Of a stretch of 64,000 bases of DNA, positions 9,901 through 17,596 are shown one piece after another. The position numbers were made by a program, and so were the translations under genes. Source of the stretch: Strigomonas culicis (lineage: Eukaryota; Euglenozoa; Kinetoplastea; Trypanosomatida; Trypanosomatidae); contig AUXH01000003.1 in assembly GCA_000482145.1 (NCBI GenBank), positions 53,763 to 117,762 of the forward strand, in the 5' to 3' direction. The first letter of the stretch is position 1, and the number at the start of each line of letters is the position of its first letter. The notes beneath the pieces were generated by a model. That model made no database searches. It saw only the letters and a program-made list of their open reading frames with translations, and had not been told where the DNA came from.

Positions 9901-10767
9901 CATCCGCAGTGCGCGCACGCACATGAGGCCGGCGAGGCGGTGGTTCTGCACATTCTCCGCGACCAGCACCTTGTGCGTCGCGTCCTGGTCCTTGAGGATC
10001 TCCTCCAGGAAGAAGTCATCCGGGATGTCCGTGATGACGCCCTTGCCGCGCACCAGCAGGGGCACGAAGTCATCGTAGTCCTCCATGCGACCGAGCCGCA
10101 GCGTCAGCGGCGGCAGCAGCGTGCCGCGGTGCGCGTAGTAAAGGGTCCGGCGGCAGGCCTCCGGCGCCTCCTCCGTCGGCGGCACCGGCAGTGCGACCCC
10201 CTCCATCAAGGGGTACGCGTCGTTCATGGCGCACAGCAGATGCTCCACGTGCGGTGACGTGCACAGCGCGGCGCGCAGGAGCTCGACCGCCAGCGCCTCC
10301 GCCCCGTAGGGGTGGGCGAGAAGCTCCGCCTCCTCCTCCGACCGCAGCCCGGTGAGGTGCGTGTTGAAGGGCGGCGCCGCCAGGTAGTTCACCCACAGCG
10401 TGTTGGTCGGCACGAGGAGGTTGACGTACTCGGGGGTGTAGGTGTCCACCGAAAAGCCGTAGGCGGGGCCGTAGAGCGTCTGCTCCCACGGGGCCGACGG
10501 GAAGTCCTCCAGCCCCGGGCGGTTCCCCAGCGCCACGAAGCCGAGCACGCGCTTGCCGCTCCCGCAGGTGGAGACCGCTGTCAGGCACAGCGGGGACGTC
10601 TCGATCATGTGGGCAAACCGCTCCTTGCCAGCCCCCCCAAAGCACTTCAGGGACGGGATGCCGCTAGCAGAGATATCCCGCAGCTCCGCGAGGTGCACGA
10701 GGCTCGCCACATCGGTGCGGCGGCTCCGCCGGAGGTGCACCCCGCTCAGGTGACTTTCTATCTCCAT
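6913..10767 (-). CDS. CFAP61: Cilia- and flagella-associated protein 61
   Basis: A 1284-residue protein with the CFAP61 layout. The N-terminal third resembles the CFAP61 N-terminal domain, with acetyltransferase-like segments ('RRSRRTDVASLVHLAEL' at the start and a second 'LRLGRMEDYDDFVPLL' copy near residue 225). Near residues 627-645 a dinucleotide-binding Rossmann motif appears (VVVGAGTTGLAFLYRLL), followed by a pyridine-nucleotide-disulfide-reductase-like region. The family is part of the calmodulin- and spoke-associated complex at the base of radial spokes in motile axonemes, which fits a flagellate. Length agrees with metazoan and algal members. A C-rich tract and TTTAG lie about 7 nt before the ATG. 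Whether the nucleotide fold still binds FAD or NAD cannot be told from sequence. Confidence 0.9.
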   Translation of the reverse strand: MEIESHLSGVHLRRSRRTDVASLVHLAELRDISASGIPSLKCFGGAGKERFAHMIETSPLCLTAVSTCGSGKRVLGFVALGNRPGLEDFPSAPWEQTLYGPAYGFSVDTYTPEYVNLLVPTNTLWVNYLAAPPFNTHLTGLRSEEEAELLAHPYGAEALAVELLRAALCTSPHVEHLLCAMNDAYPLMEGVALPVPPTEEAPEACRRTLYYAHRGTLLPPLTLRLGRMEDYDDFVPLLVRGKGVITDIPDDFFLEEILKDQDATHKVLVAENVQNHRLAGLMCVRALRMDEQQVLTKRYQTDFFKRFAVFKDFGGGSAKPHGENIVFIDFLYFNPVYDGSVNELIAFLYKQFPEYEYCAVCLPHGIDEPPFLADFQYLPIRKYQPHNARGESLAIPEGLWVHSRYSLEDLIVSRHVSKGASRAAEAVLSAGAFGLTDELSARLREDIRAPTDVNLTYSLTWGATEQVVGVASARRMTVEDMYALRSNYGLDEYIYFYAQKGRNYQTSTISLGDRDDNKKFYSDEMPGIVVRAMYILPPFQRSFHAFVSEILRLSGTEVAVALASPHTDVFLPISRFFLPAKPRRVQEKPLAGNKSADGADDKRSLDVGARDALLFTTQRCLGDHHKRINTRIVVVGAGTTGLAFLYRLLSIPYTSFTNIVLVSIDGLPPHQNVAVVPWQVDRLELLEREHGSLLLSQSIRIVAGALVDLDKVHKFISIDNGVFEPYDYLLLSTGRQYVVPPGIRTLQQQENQSARAGVIALSGENAIDHLQQKLRELSRDVSGVTNILVYSSDLEAFEVVTRMVAEGFSPQRLVLCSTSEEIPLCMTPEAYHAASNLLKYMGTSVLLGYEARRLEYDNEGKLGTVVLEPVSHERDAESSIELNCSLIVAVDTKDIDPNILSTLNKRSIVFDGRVIVENNYRTTDPFIFAAGPVAMFTRRYGDTESFDDFNARDIGFHVAEVLMGCLGYDEFFDPKFHSMDDISAADQGTKDMNLYTKVLEENGSKLATLHSNNQLSEMTEEEALETLHRLPQYVSPIARRVFFPKHFTYFTTRCTHFDPNVCIPFKCSSICETDNYHSFHERLRDMDDQQSEATPQNLFTMTIYVNEKTRTIDCISYFGNSTPEVHNYLTLIGYPETMLRLAFRYKEAQEIAAAAKVATLPAASPLTASIINGRLNLPEYLRLPYLQTVYFDRFSNFFTRLKAKMRSHEAAEKLREKIFAKHSTDVALSDEDLDAYKKELTLRQTAFKYQIQLELIKFLHEQKDFLPQNMFLPSAQNQVSASIL

Positions 10768-11190
10768 CGCTGCACTAAATGGGAAAGAGAGAGGGAAGGG
10801 TACACAGGGGTATCAAGAGGACGAAAAGGTGAAACCTTCGAAACAATGTGTGTCTGCTCTATATAAAAAAAAGTTGTATATATATAAAGTATGTATGTAT
10901 ATACTACTAAAAGAAATGAGCAAAGCGTCGAAGAAGAAGAGTAGAGCAAAAGAGATATGCAAACATTATCCACTGGGTTGTATATCTTCATTCGCAATGT
11001 TCGAGGCTAAATCACACAACAGAGAACCAGACAAGGACGTTACACGAGAATTAGGGTACACGTCTTTTACAACTCATCTTCAGTTCTTCAGTGCAATGAT
11101 ACAGTACCATCTTATTATTGTGCAATAATGATAATACGCAATGAGTAGCCCAAAAAAAAAAAGGCGATACATTTTCTTTTTTTTTACCGT
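10768..11190. other. Intergenic spacer
   Basis: Contains the pyrimidine tract of CFAP61 (coding strand), a TATATATA stretch near 10876-10903 and poly-A near 11152-11161. It also carries the 3' flank of the thioredoxin-fold gene. No gene seen. Confidence 0.6.
10775..10806 (-). promoter_or_regulatory. Candidate splice-leader acceptor of CFAP61
   Basis: On the coding strand, TACCCTTCCCTCTCTC and a further T/C run end in TTTAG, then TGCAGCG and the ATG. Either AG could be used; the untranslated leader would be only a few bases. Confidence 0.5.
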
Positions 11191-12513
11191 TCATAGATCG
11201 CTAGCATCACTGTCATGATCATGATCATGATGATGATGATGATGATGGCCATGCCCATCATGGTGGCCATGACTGTGGCCGTGGTGGTCTTCGTCCAGCG
11301 AGCCAAAATCGACGCCCGACGCGGCTTTCTCCTCATCCCAGATAATGGTGAGAATCGAGCGCAGCACGCACACGCGCAGATAGGCCTTGTCCGTGTTCTT
11401 GGAGGACAGCTGGTCCAGCTCGATCAGATCTGCCACGCGGTTGAGCTCGTGCATCGGAAAGTCGTTCCCCTTCGCCAGAATGTTCTCGGCCACCTGCACA
11501 TAGTAGTGCATGGTCAGTTCCCGCACACGAGGCAGGACGGGCATGCTCGTCCCCTTCTCGGCTGCGACCGCGCGGATCTGCTCCATCAGCCGCAGCTGCG
11601 CCTCAGCGTCAGCCTCCTTCATGAGCTGCACGACGAGGCCCGCGAGGCCCTTGTCGATGCCGTACTTGAGGTGGTAGGTGCCCGCCGTCGTGCGTCCGTT
11701 CCCGGTCGCCTCGTTAACGCGCTTGACTAAGCTCTCCAAAAACAAATCTGTCACGTCCGCGGTGAGGCGCGGCGCGCTGCCCGCCGCGCGGAAGGCGAAG
11801 ATATCGTGTGACTGGCCCGCGTACTCCCGGCCGTCCACCAGCTCGAGAAGCGCACCCGCGCCCGGCTTCCCCATGTCCACGAGCCCGATCACGACATCTT
11901 CATCCCCACGGAAGGCGTAGGCGAGGTCCTCCGCGACGTGGCGGCGGCGGCTGCAGCGCTCGCACCCGGCCTGGTACAGCAGCACGTACAGGAAGGCCTC
12001 GTTCTTCTGAAGGATGTCGGCCACGTCCGCCGGTGCGAGCTCGCGCAGGTAAGACATGCTGTCCGGCGTCACGAAGTGCACGTCGGGGACGACCTCGTCC
12101 ACGAACCGCGCGATGTAGCGCGGGTGCAGAAAGCCAATGAAGGTCTTATACGCGGTGGAGTTGGGCTCAAAGTAAATCAGCTCCGGCTTGCGCAGTTTGA
12201 GCCGCTCGTTTGCGAACGCTGTGTGCCGGTCGAAGCTCAGCTTGGTCAGCACGGCTCGCGCCTGGATATCCTCATTCCGCTCGAAGGCCTTACCAAGACG
12301 GTACACCATGGGCGGCACACGCGCATCCTTGTGCGTGTATAGCCACACAAAGACACCCTTTTCCATCCCGACATACTCAAAAAAGTTGTCCGGGTTGATG
12401 TCAACAACGCCATCCAGCGGATAGTCCAAGTTAATCTCGTCGCCGGTGGCGATGTTGCACACGAACAGCAATGCCGCCTGCAGCGCGAGACATAGCAAAA
12501 CAGATCGGCGCAT
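11191..12513 (-). CDS. ER thioredoxin-fold (PDI-like) protein with histidine-rich tail
   Basis: A 440-residue protein. Residues 1-24 form a signal peptide (MRRSVLLCLALQAALLFVCN). A first thioredoxin-like domain (about 28-145) has 'VFVWLYTHKDARVPPMVYRL' where PDIs carry CGHC, so it has no redox cysteines there. A second domain (about 148-275) has one CxxC, Cys184-Glu-Arg-Cys187. Residues about 280-390 are helical and resemble the D domain of ERp29/PDI-D proteins. The last 42 residues are Asp/His-rich with a run of seven His, and end SDASDL rather than in a KDEL-type signal. It probably acts in protein folding or redox in the secretory pathway. The tail suggests zinc, nickel or copper binding. 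Function is inferred. Confidence 0.8.
   Translation of the reverse strand: MRRSVLLCLALQAALLFVCNIATGDEINLDYPLDGVVDINPDNFFEYVGMEKGVFVWLYTHKDARVPPMVYRLGKAFERNEDIQARAVLTKLSFDRHTAFANERLKLRKPELIYFEPNSTAYKTFIGFLHPRYIARFVDEVVPDVHFVTPDSMSYLRELAPADVADILQKNEAFLYVLLYQAGCERCSRRRHVAEDLAYAFRGDEDVVIGLVDMGKPGAGALLELVDGREYAGQSHDIFAFRAAGSAPRLTADVTDLFLESLVKRVNEATGNGRTTAGTYHLKYGIDKGLAGLVVQLMKEADAEAQLRLMEQIRAVAAEKGTSMPVLPRVRELTMHYYVQVAENILAKGNDFPMHELNRVADLIELDQLSSKNTDKAYLRVCVLRSILTIIWDEEKAASGVDFGSLDEDHHGHSHGHHDGHGHHHHHHHDHDHDSDASDL
11209..11295 (-). repeat. His/Asp-codon repeat tract
   Basis: Short-period repeats of CAT/GAT-type triplets encode the His-rich tail of the thioredoxin-fold protein. Runs of ATG triplets on the plus strand (11220-11250) suggest slippage-driven length change. 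Confidence 0.75.
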
Positions 12514-13343
12514 TCGGATTTCAGTCCGGAGTTCTCGGTTGGCTGCTATACCAAAATATGTTACATAGAAGGAGTAAAAGAAAAAAAAAGAGAGAAAAGA
12601 GAAGGGAGGAGAAACGCATTAATCCATGCAATAAGCAAATGAACGCAGTATCGTTATACAGAGTGACACTATGCATAAGTAATTTTGTTACTTATCTGCA
12701 TCTAATGCAAAAGCGATCTTTTGGAACAAAAAAAAAACGCTCTCATGCTGTCCTCGCAGATGCAACATATTGGAAATGATGATACCAGTCACTTTTATAT
12801 TTTTTTACAAGTGTAAAAGCAATTATGTACAAAAAAAAATGGAAGAAAAAAATGCATCCATTTATTTAATTTTAAAGAAAAGAAACTTTGTTCACAGAAA
12901 GAGTGAAAATCTGGTGTAAATTATGAGAAAAACAAAGGTGATGAGTGAAAACCGAGCTATTCGATTAAAAATAGAAAAAAAAGGAAACAAAATAGCGACA
13001 ACGAAAAAACCCACAGCAGTAAACGAAAAAAAAAAAAACTCTCTCTTCCTTTCTATCATAGCAATTGGTATATATACATGCACATGCACATACATAAAAC
13101 CAGAAAACAAAAATAATTATAGGTTGGTTTTGGACACTCTACACTCCATATATATAATGATACATCTTGAAAAAAAAAAAAGGAAAAGAAAACTAAAAGA
13201 AAGCAATTATATAAACCTAAATATAAATAAACATATATGCAAAAAAAAAAAAAGTTCTTCTTTCTTGGTGTATGATAGTTGATTGCATTGTTTTGGTCTA
13301 CTCTATGTTTATATAAGCGAACAATACACTCTATCATGCTGTA
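12514..13343. other. Long intergenic spacer
   Basis: 830 bp, very AT-rich, with many poly-A/T runs (for example 12729-12737, 13028-13038, 13170-13181, 13240-13252). I looked for coding potential on both strands and found only low-complexity open frames. No RNA gene recognised. It holds the 3' UTR of the small gene at 13344 and the 5' flank of the thioredoxin-fold gene. Confidence 0.55.
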
Positions 13344-13625
13344 TTAACCATTATTGCCAGTACGGTAGCGAAGTTTCCGCGTCTTTCGGTTCTCCTTGAA
13401 CTTTCTGAACGACTCGCAGATGCGCTCCCAGCTCTCGATCAGGTCGATGCTGTTGCTCTTCTCTGGTGGCGGGGACCCGCTGTAATCATAACCGCGGCGC
13501 CACTTGATAAGATGTGTCTCCCGTCGGCGGCGCTCCTCCACGTTGCGATCAATTTTGTCGCGAATACGATCGATCTCAGCTCGTATCTTTTGAAACCACG
13601 ACTTGTGAGATAGCCCCAAGCCCAT
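13344..13625 (-). CDS. Small basic protein with N-myristoylation motif
   Basis: A 93-residue protein starting MGLGLSHKSWFQK. Gly2 and Ser6 fit the N-myristoyltransferase consensus (MGxxxS). The ATG at 13625 is the only Met start; there is no upstream in-frame ATG. Residues about 14-42 are a highly charged amphipathic helix (…IRAEIDRIRDKIDRNVEERRRRE…), and the C-terminus is again Lys/Arg-rich. GC content is lower than in its neighbours, yet codon use remains protein-like. No family recognised. A lipid-anchored, membrane- or flagellum-associated peripheral protein is the natural guess. I see no AG between the nearest pyrimidine tract and the ATG, so the splice acceptor must be further upstream. 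Confidence 0.65.
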   Translation of the reverse strand: MGLGLSHKSWFQKIRAEIDRIRDKIDRNVEERRRRETHLIKWRRGYDYSGSPPPEKSNSIDLIESWERICESFRKFKENRKTRKLRYRTGNNG

Positions 13626-14095
13626 TTTCGATAGCAAATCGTTAAAAGGTGAAAAACAAAAGAGAAAGAAAAAAAGGAATAAAAAAAGACAAAAACAATG
13701 ATAGAAACGAAAGCAAGGATTCTCCTCAGGGGAGGCTCACGCTAAGTGCGGAGAGCTAAAATGACTTGAAACGAACTAAAATAGAAAATTAAAAGAGAGA
13801 GGAGAAAGAAGTATAAAGAAGTACACAACAACGAGCTATGCTAACGCAGCAGTCGCGCGAAAGAACGTAGATATGGGCTAGATCATTAGCCCACACACAT
13901 CCAGTGACAAGGATTTGTATCGAACAGTTAGTTAAAAGAGTTAATACGTGCCCAACTGAGAGGAACGACAGTTTTAAATAAAAAGCTAAATAACAAATAT
14001 CGAGCAAAGCCTTGCTCCTGTCGTGCCTACCTTACGCCTTATAAGAGAAGAAGAAAAGGTGAGAAGATGTGTCTAAAATGTTCGAGTGGGGCAGT
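13626..14095. other. Intergenic spacer
   Basis: AT-rich, with poly-A runs near 13669-13686. It contains pyrimidine-rich stretches on the coding strand just upstream of the small gene. Nothing else recognised. Confidence 0.55.
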
Positions 14096-14779
14096 TTACT
14101 TCTTCTTCTTTTCGCTAATTTCCTTCATCCCATCCGTCGCGGCCGTTGCCTTCTTGATCAAGTTGCGCTGCCACTCGCGCGACGCCTTGCTGCTCTCCTT
14201 CAGCTCCTCCTCCGGGAAGAGCTTCAGCATGCCGAACATGAAGCACGAGATGAGCAGCATGATGATCATGGGGTTCTTCAGCAGCATGCCCACGCTGAAC
14301 TCCTGGCGCGGCACATAGAAGGTGTGGTGGGACGACACGGGGATGACCAGCGGGGTCTCCTCGTCCACACCGCTGCCGGACAGGGGCATCACGGGGAAGT
14401 CGTTGGCGTCGCCGCGGATGACGGGGATGCGGCCCTCCTTGCTTTCCTTGTACTGCAGTACGAGGCGGACCGTGGGGAAGATGAAGTCGGCGTACTCGGA
14501 CTGCACGAGGTAGGTGCCGTAGGGGATGCGGTAACCCACAAAGGAGCCGTCGCGCTGCACCGGCAGCCGGATCTCCGACTCGCTATTGTACAGCAGGACG
14601 GAGCCGAACTGCAGCTGGTGCCGCGCATCCGCGCTGTCGGCGTGCTGGAGGTAGCCGTCCGGCAGTTTTAGCAGGCCGTATACGTTGGTGGACTCGTCGA
14701 AGGTGCTCGCGCTGGCGGCGGCACCTAGCTGCGCGACGCAGAGCGCCACAAATACAATCACAAGCGCAACAAGCTTCAT
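14096..14779 (-). CDS. EMC7: ER membrane protein complex subunit 7
   Basis: A 227-residue type I membrane protein: signal peptide (about 1-23), a lumenal beta-sandwich (about 35-150), a transmembrane helix near 168-188 (…NPMIIMLLISCFMFGMLKLF…) and a lysine-rich cytosolic tail ending KKKK. The core 'DGSFVGYRIPYGTYLVQSEY' followed by 'DFIFPTVRLVL' matches the EMC7 pattern (DGSF…vP.GsY.lev.s.dy.Fp.vRvdv), and the membrane segment with N-P-M is typical of the family. The EMC inserts and stabilises multi-pass and tail-anchored proteins in the ER. Length fits. A strong C/T-rich tract (14828-14876, coding strand) lies upstream. Confidence 0.9.
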   Translation of the reverse strand: MKLVALVIVFVALCVAQLGAAASASTFDESTNVYGLLKLPDGYLQHADSADARHQLQFGSVLLYNSESEIRLPVQRDGSFVGYRIPYGTYLVQSEYADFIFPTVRLVLQYKESKEGRIPVIRGDANDFPVMPLSGSGVDEETPLVIPVSSHHTFYVPRQEFSVGMLLKNPMIIMLLISCFMFGMLKLFPEEELKESSKASREWQRNLIKKATAATDGMKEISEKKKK

Positions 14780-15323
14780 CGTATGATCGATGGTGATGAG
14801 AGTGTTGTTGTTGTTGTTCTTTTTCTTTGGAGAAACAGTGACGAGTGTGAGAAAGAGAGAAGGGGGAGAGAGGAAAACGGGTATGAGAGTTCGGTTTCAA
14901 TAAGGGAAAAATGCACTAATTGCATGTATTTTGTCTTTTGCTATCAATATGTCATCATCTCTGCATACAAAAAAAAAAAGATCAATAATCAAATTAGTGT
15001 CGTTATCATTTTTCTTTAGATTCACTCGCACAAAGAAAAATATGAAGGGCTAAAGATGGAAAGTGAAAAAAAAAACAGTATGGCAACAAGATAGGCAATG
15101 AGCAATCGTATTAACGAGCAAAACCAACGGTAAGGGGGAAAAGAAAGGGTAAATAAAAGGATAGAAAAAGCCCTACTGTTAACCGAGGTGTATCTCACAG
15201 AGGTCTTCTCCTCAATTCTATCTTTTTCTTTACTCTCTCCAAAAACGTCAATTGATTCTAGGCTGTGGGGAGCTGTTACTAGTAAATGCATATCCAGCGA
15301 ATATACCATATTCGGTTTGACAC
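14780..15323. other. Intergenic spacer
   Basis: AT-rich. It holds the pyrimidine tract of EMC7 and a TTG/AAC triplet run near 14802-14820. The remainder is 3' flank of the syntaxin gene. No gene seen. Confidence 0.55.
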
Positions 15324-16037
15324 CTATCGCACGACGAAGACTATGCACAAGATGAGAATGATGAACAGGACGCCAATGCAGATCATCTTTCCCGTGTCGC
15401 TCGTCTTATCAATGAGCATGCCGACCTTCTTCATCGCGCCATCGAGGCGGGACTGCACGCGGGACATGCCACGGTCGATATCGTTAATAATGTGCTCCTG
15501 CGTCGTCATCTCCTCGTTGATGTTGACGGCGGTCTCGTGGAGCCTATGGATGCCGCTGGAGAGCCGGTCGAGTGTCTGGTCGTCCGTCTGCTGGATCGTC
15601 TTCTGGTTCGCAAACTCCTGCTTCAGGAACTCGTCGTTCTCGCGCTGCGAGGGGTCGGCGTTGTTGGCGTCGTTCTGCGCCTGCGCCCGTCGGCGCTGCG
15701 CCGCGCGCACCTTCTCCGCCGTTTGCTGAGCGCGCTGCATATCGCGCTCCCAGGCGCGGATGCGCTCCGCCCGCGCCTGCAGCTCCTCCGTCGTGATCGA
15801 GAAGGACTCCGGGTGGTCCATGGCGGTATCGAGCGCGAAGCGCATATCCTCCACCGCCTCCGTGCAGCCACCGATCGACTCCAGCAGCTCGTTCTCGGCG
15901 ATGAGGGTGGGGTTCGCGGTGTCGCGGAAGCGCTGGAGCTGCAGCGTCAGATCGCTCAGCATTGTCTGGACCTGCCGCTCCATCTGGGGGTACGGGTCCT
16001 CCCGCTGCCCGCGCAGCGGCGCAGTGGGCGGTTGCAT
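15324..16037 (-). CDS. Qc-SNARE, syntaxin-6/10 type
   Basis: A 237-residue tail-anchored SNARE. The N-terminal helical domain (about 15-112) begins with '…PYPQMERQVQTMLSDL', like the syntaxin-6 N-terminal bundle. The SNARE helix runs about 147-208, with a zero-layer glutamine at about Gln180 and 'RVQSRLDGAMKKVGMLI', very close to the syntaxin-6 pattern. It ends with a hydrophobic anchor (about 218-236) and Arg. The family mediates fusion at the trans-Golgi and endosomes. I chose the ATG at 16037 because the upstream in-frame extension is Arg-rich spacer and lacks its own ATG. A pyrimidine-rich stretch and CTCGAG precede the start. Confidence 0.9.
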   Translation of the reverse strand: MQPPTAPLRGQREDPYPQMERQVQTMLSDLTLQLQRFRDTANPTLIAENELLESIGGCTEAVEDMRFALDTAMDHPESFSITTEELQARAERIRAWERDMQRAQQTAEKVRAAQRRRAQAQNDANNADPSQRENDEFLKQEFANQKTIQQTDDQTLDRLSSGIHRLHETAVNINEEMTTQEHIINDIDRGMSRVQSRLDGAMKKVGMLIDKTSDTGKMICIGVLFIILILCIVFVVR

Positions 16038-16351
16038 GGAAGACGCTCGAGTGGGAGATCGGTCGCGCGAGGGGCGAAGAGTGCAACGAAAGAGAAGAAG
16101 CAACGAAGAGGCCGAATGCGACTACGGACTCGAGTGGGAATCAAAAATCCAACACAAAAAAAAAAGTATATATATATATATATATATGTATGTATACTTA
16201 GTGGGACTACAATTCGAAAGAGAAAAGGAAGGAGAGAGAAGTGCTATGAGGACGAACCACACGACAGGAAAACCTCAGACCTCGTTAGAAGGTCAAACAC
16301 TGGACAGAAAAGAAAAAAAAACAAGAATCGAAACGCAACAAGGAGATAATA
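16038..16351. other. Intergenic spacer
   Basis: Contains a (TA)n microsatellite at 16167-16187, poly-A near 16156-16165 and 16313-16321, and the pyrimidine-rich 5' flank of the syntaxin gene. No gene seen. Confidence 0.6.
16167..16187. repeat. (TA)n microsatellite
   Basis: About ten TA units followed by TATGTATGTA, in a spacer. Confidence 0.85.
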
Positions 16352-17350
16352 CTAGCGGGCTCGTAAAGGAAAAGCGGCCGCCGTTTTAATATTGGCACAA
16401 TTGACAAACGACGACGGGGCCGTTAACCCTGCGCTGCCCGTGAAGTCCGCCAAGTCGAAGTCGCACTTCTTGAACAAATACGTGGCACCAGGGTCCACAC
16501 GCAAGGCCAAGTTCGCGAAGGTGAAGGAGCAGTCCACAAACCTCACCGCGCCGCTCAGCCGAAGGCCCTTCAGCACGCAGCTGTCGAAGCGGCACTGATA
16601 AAAGGTGCAGTCCCGGAAGTGCGCCTTATAGAACACACTCTGGTCGAACGCGCAGCGTCGCGCAGTGACCCCCTCCCAGCGCACGGCCGTGCTGTCCATG
16701 TGCGTGAGCCGCACCTCCTTCAGATACACGTGCGAGAGGTGACCGGCGGGCAGCACCGCCTTGAGGTCCGTGCCCTGGAGCAGCGTCTGGGCCGCGAGCG
16801 CAAACCCGCGCGGGAGCTCCGCGGCACGGCCACACAGCTGCAGCAGCAGCAGCAGCTTGTCAGCGAGGGGCTGCCCGCGCCCGGCCTGCACCTCCTGGAG
16901 CAGCGAGGGCGAGGTCGTCGAGGCGGGCGGGGGGGCAGGGGTGCCCTCGGTCTCTGCGGACGCGGTGGGGGGCCTCTCATCCTCGTCGAGCAGCAGCGCC
17001 AGCGCCTCCGCCGAGACCTCCGTCAGCACCTTCTGGGAGTGTGTGAGGTAGGCCAGCTCGGCCCTGATGGGCTTCGGGGGCGCCAGCTGCGGCCTGGCAG
17101 CGAGGCCCTCCCCACACAGCGCCGCGCTCTCATCCTCGTGAAGCGCCTCCGCCAAGTCCACCAGAAAATCCTGCAGGTGCGCAGCCTCCTCCGCGGAGAC
17201 GGCTGACGGGCTCGCAGCGCGCGTCACGTCCTTCGTTCGGTCAGAGGGGGGTCCAGCGAACGGGCCAGGGGCGGCGGCTGCGCGAGAAGCCGTCCGACTG
17301 CGGGCCAGGGAAGGTCCTACAAGGAAACGTGCTCCGAGACGTCGGAGCAT
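16352..17350 (-). CDS. Mitochondrial-type protein with pentapeptide-like C-terminal region
   Basis: A 332-residue protein starting MLRRLGARFLVGPSLARSR, a textbook mitochondrial presequence, which supports the ATG at 17350. The middle is Ala/Pro/Glu-rich and poorly ordered to about residue 165, then helical to about 205. From about residue 215 to 325 a series of short repeats with regularly spaced Cys, Phe and Leu appears ('CAFDQSVFYKAHFRDCTFYQ', then 'CRFDSCVLKGLRL', 'FVDCSFTFANLAL', 'KKCDFDLADFTG'). This is the periodicity of pentapeptide-repeat right-handed beta helices. No enzyme motif is seen. A scaffold role in the organelle is possible, but function is unknown. Confidence 0.75.
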   Translation of the reverse strand: MLRRLGARFLVGPSLARSRTASRAAAAPGPFAGPPSDRTKDVTRAASPSAVSAEEAAHLQDFLVDLAEALHEDESAALCGEGLAARPQLAPPKPIRAELAYLTHSQKVLTEVSAEALALLLDEDERPPTASAETEGTPAPPPASTTSPSLLQEVQAGRGQPLADKLLLLLQLCGRAAELPRGFALAAQTLLQGTDLKAVLPAGHLSHVYLKEVRLTHMDSTAVRWEGVTARRCAFDQSVFYKAHFRDCTFYQCRFDSCVLKGLRLSGAVRFVDCSFTFANLALRVDPGATYLFKKCDFDLADFTGSAGLTAPSSFVNCANIKTAAAFPLRAR

Positions 17351-17596
17351 TACTAAAGACGATGCGTGTTTTTTTTTTTTCAATCAAATAAAGCAGAGTG
17401 CCCTTGACAAGAGCAAAGATACTTTTCCCAGTTTGAAGAGAAGAAACGTTGAAGAAAGTGAGGGAAAGAGAGAAGTTGTATAAACGTTGAAAAAAAAACT
17501 CCAAAAAGAAAAGAGAACAGCAACAAAAGGAACAGTATGGCAGCATGCAGAAGTGACTGCAACGGCTTCGTATATGATTACATGATAATTTACAAG

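Noticed and set aside
13626..13637. Four extra N-terminal codons (from TTG) for the small myristoylation-motif protein
   Set aside because: The upstream codon is TTG, not ATG. The ATG at 13625 gives the MGxxxS start.
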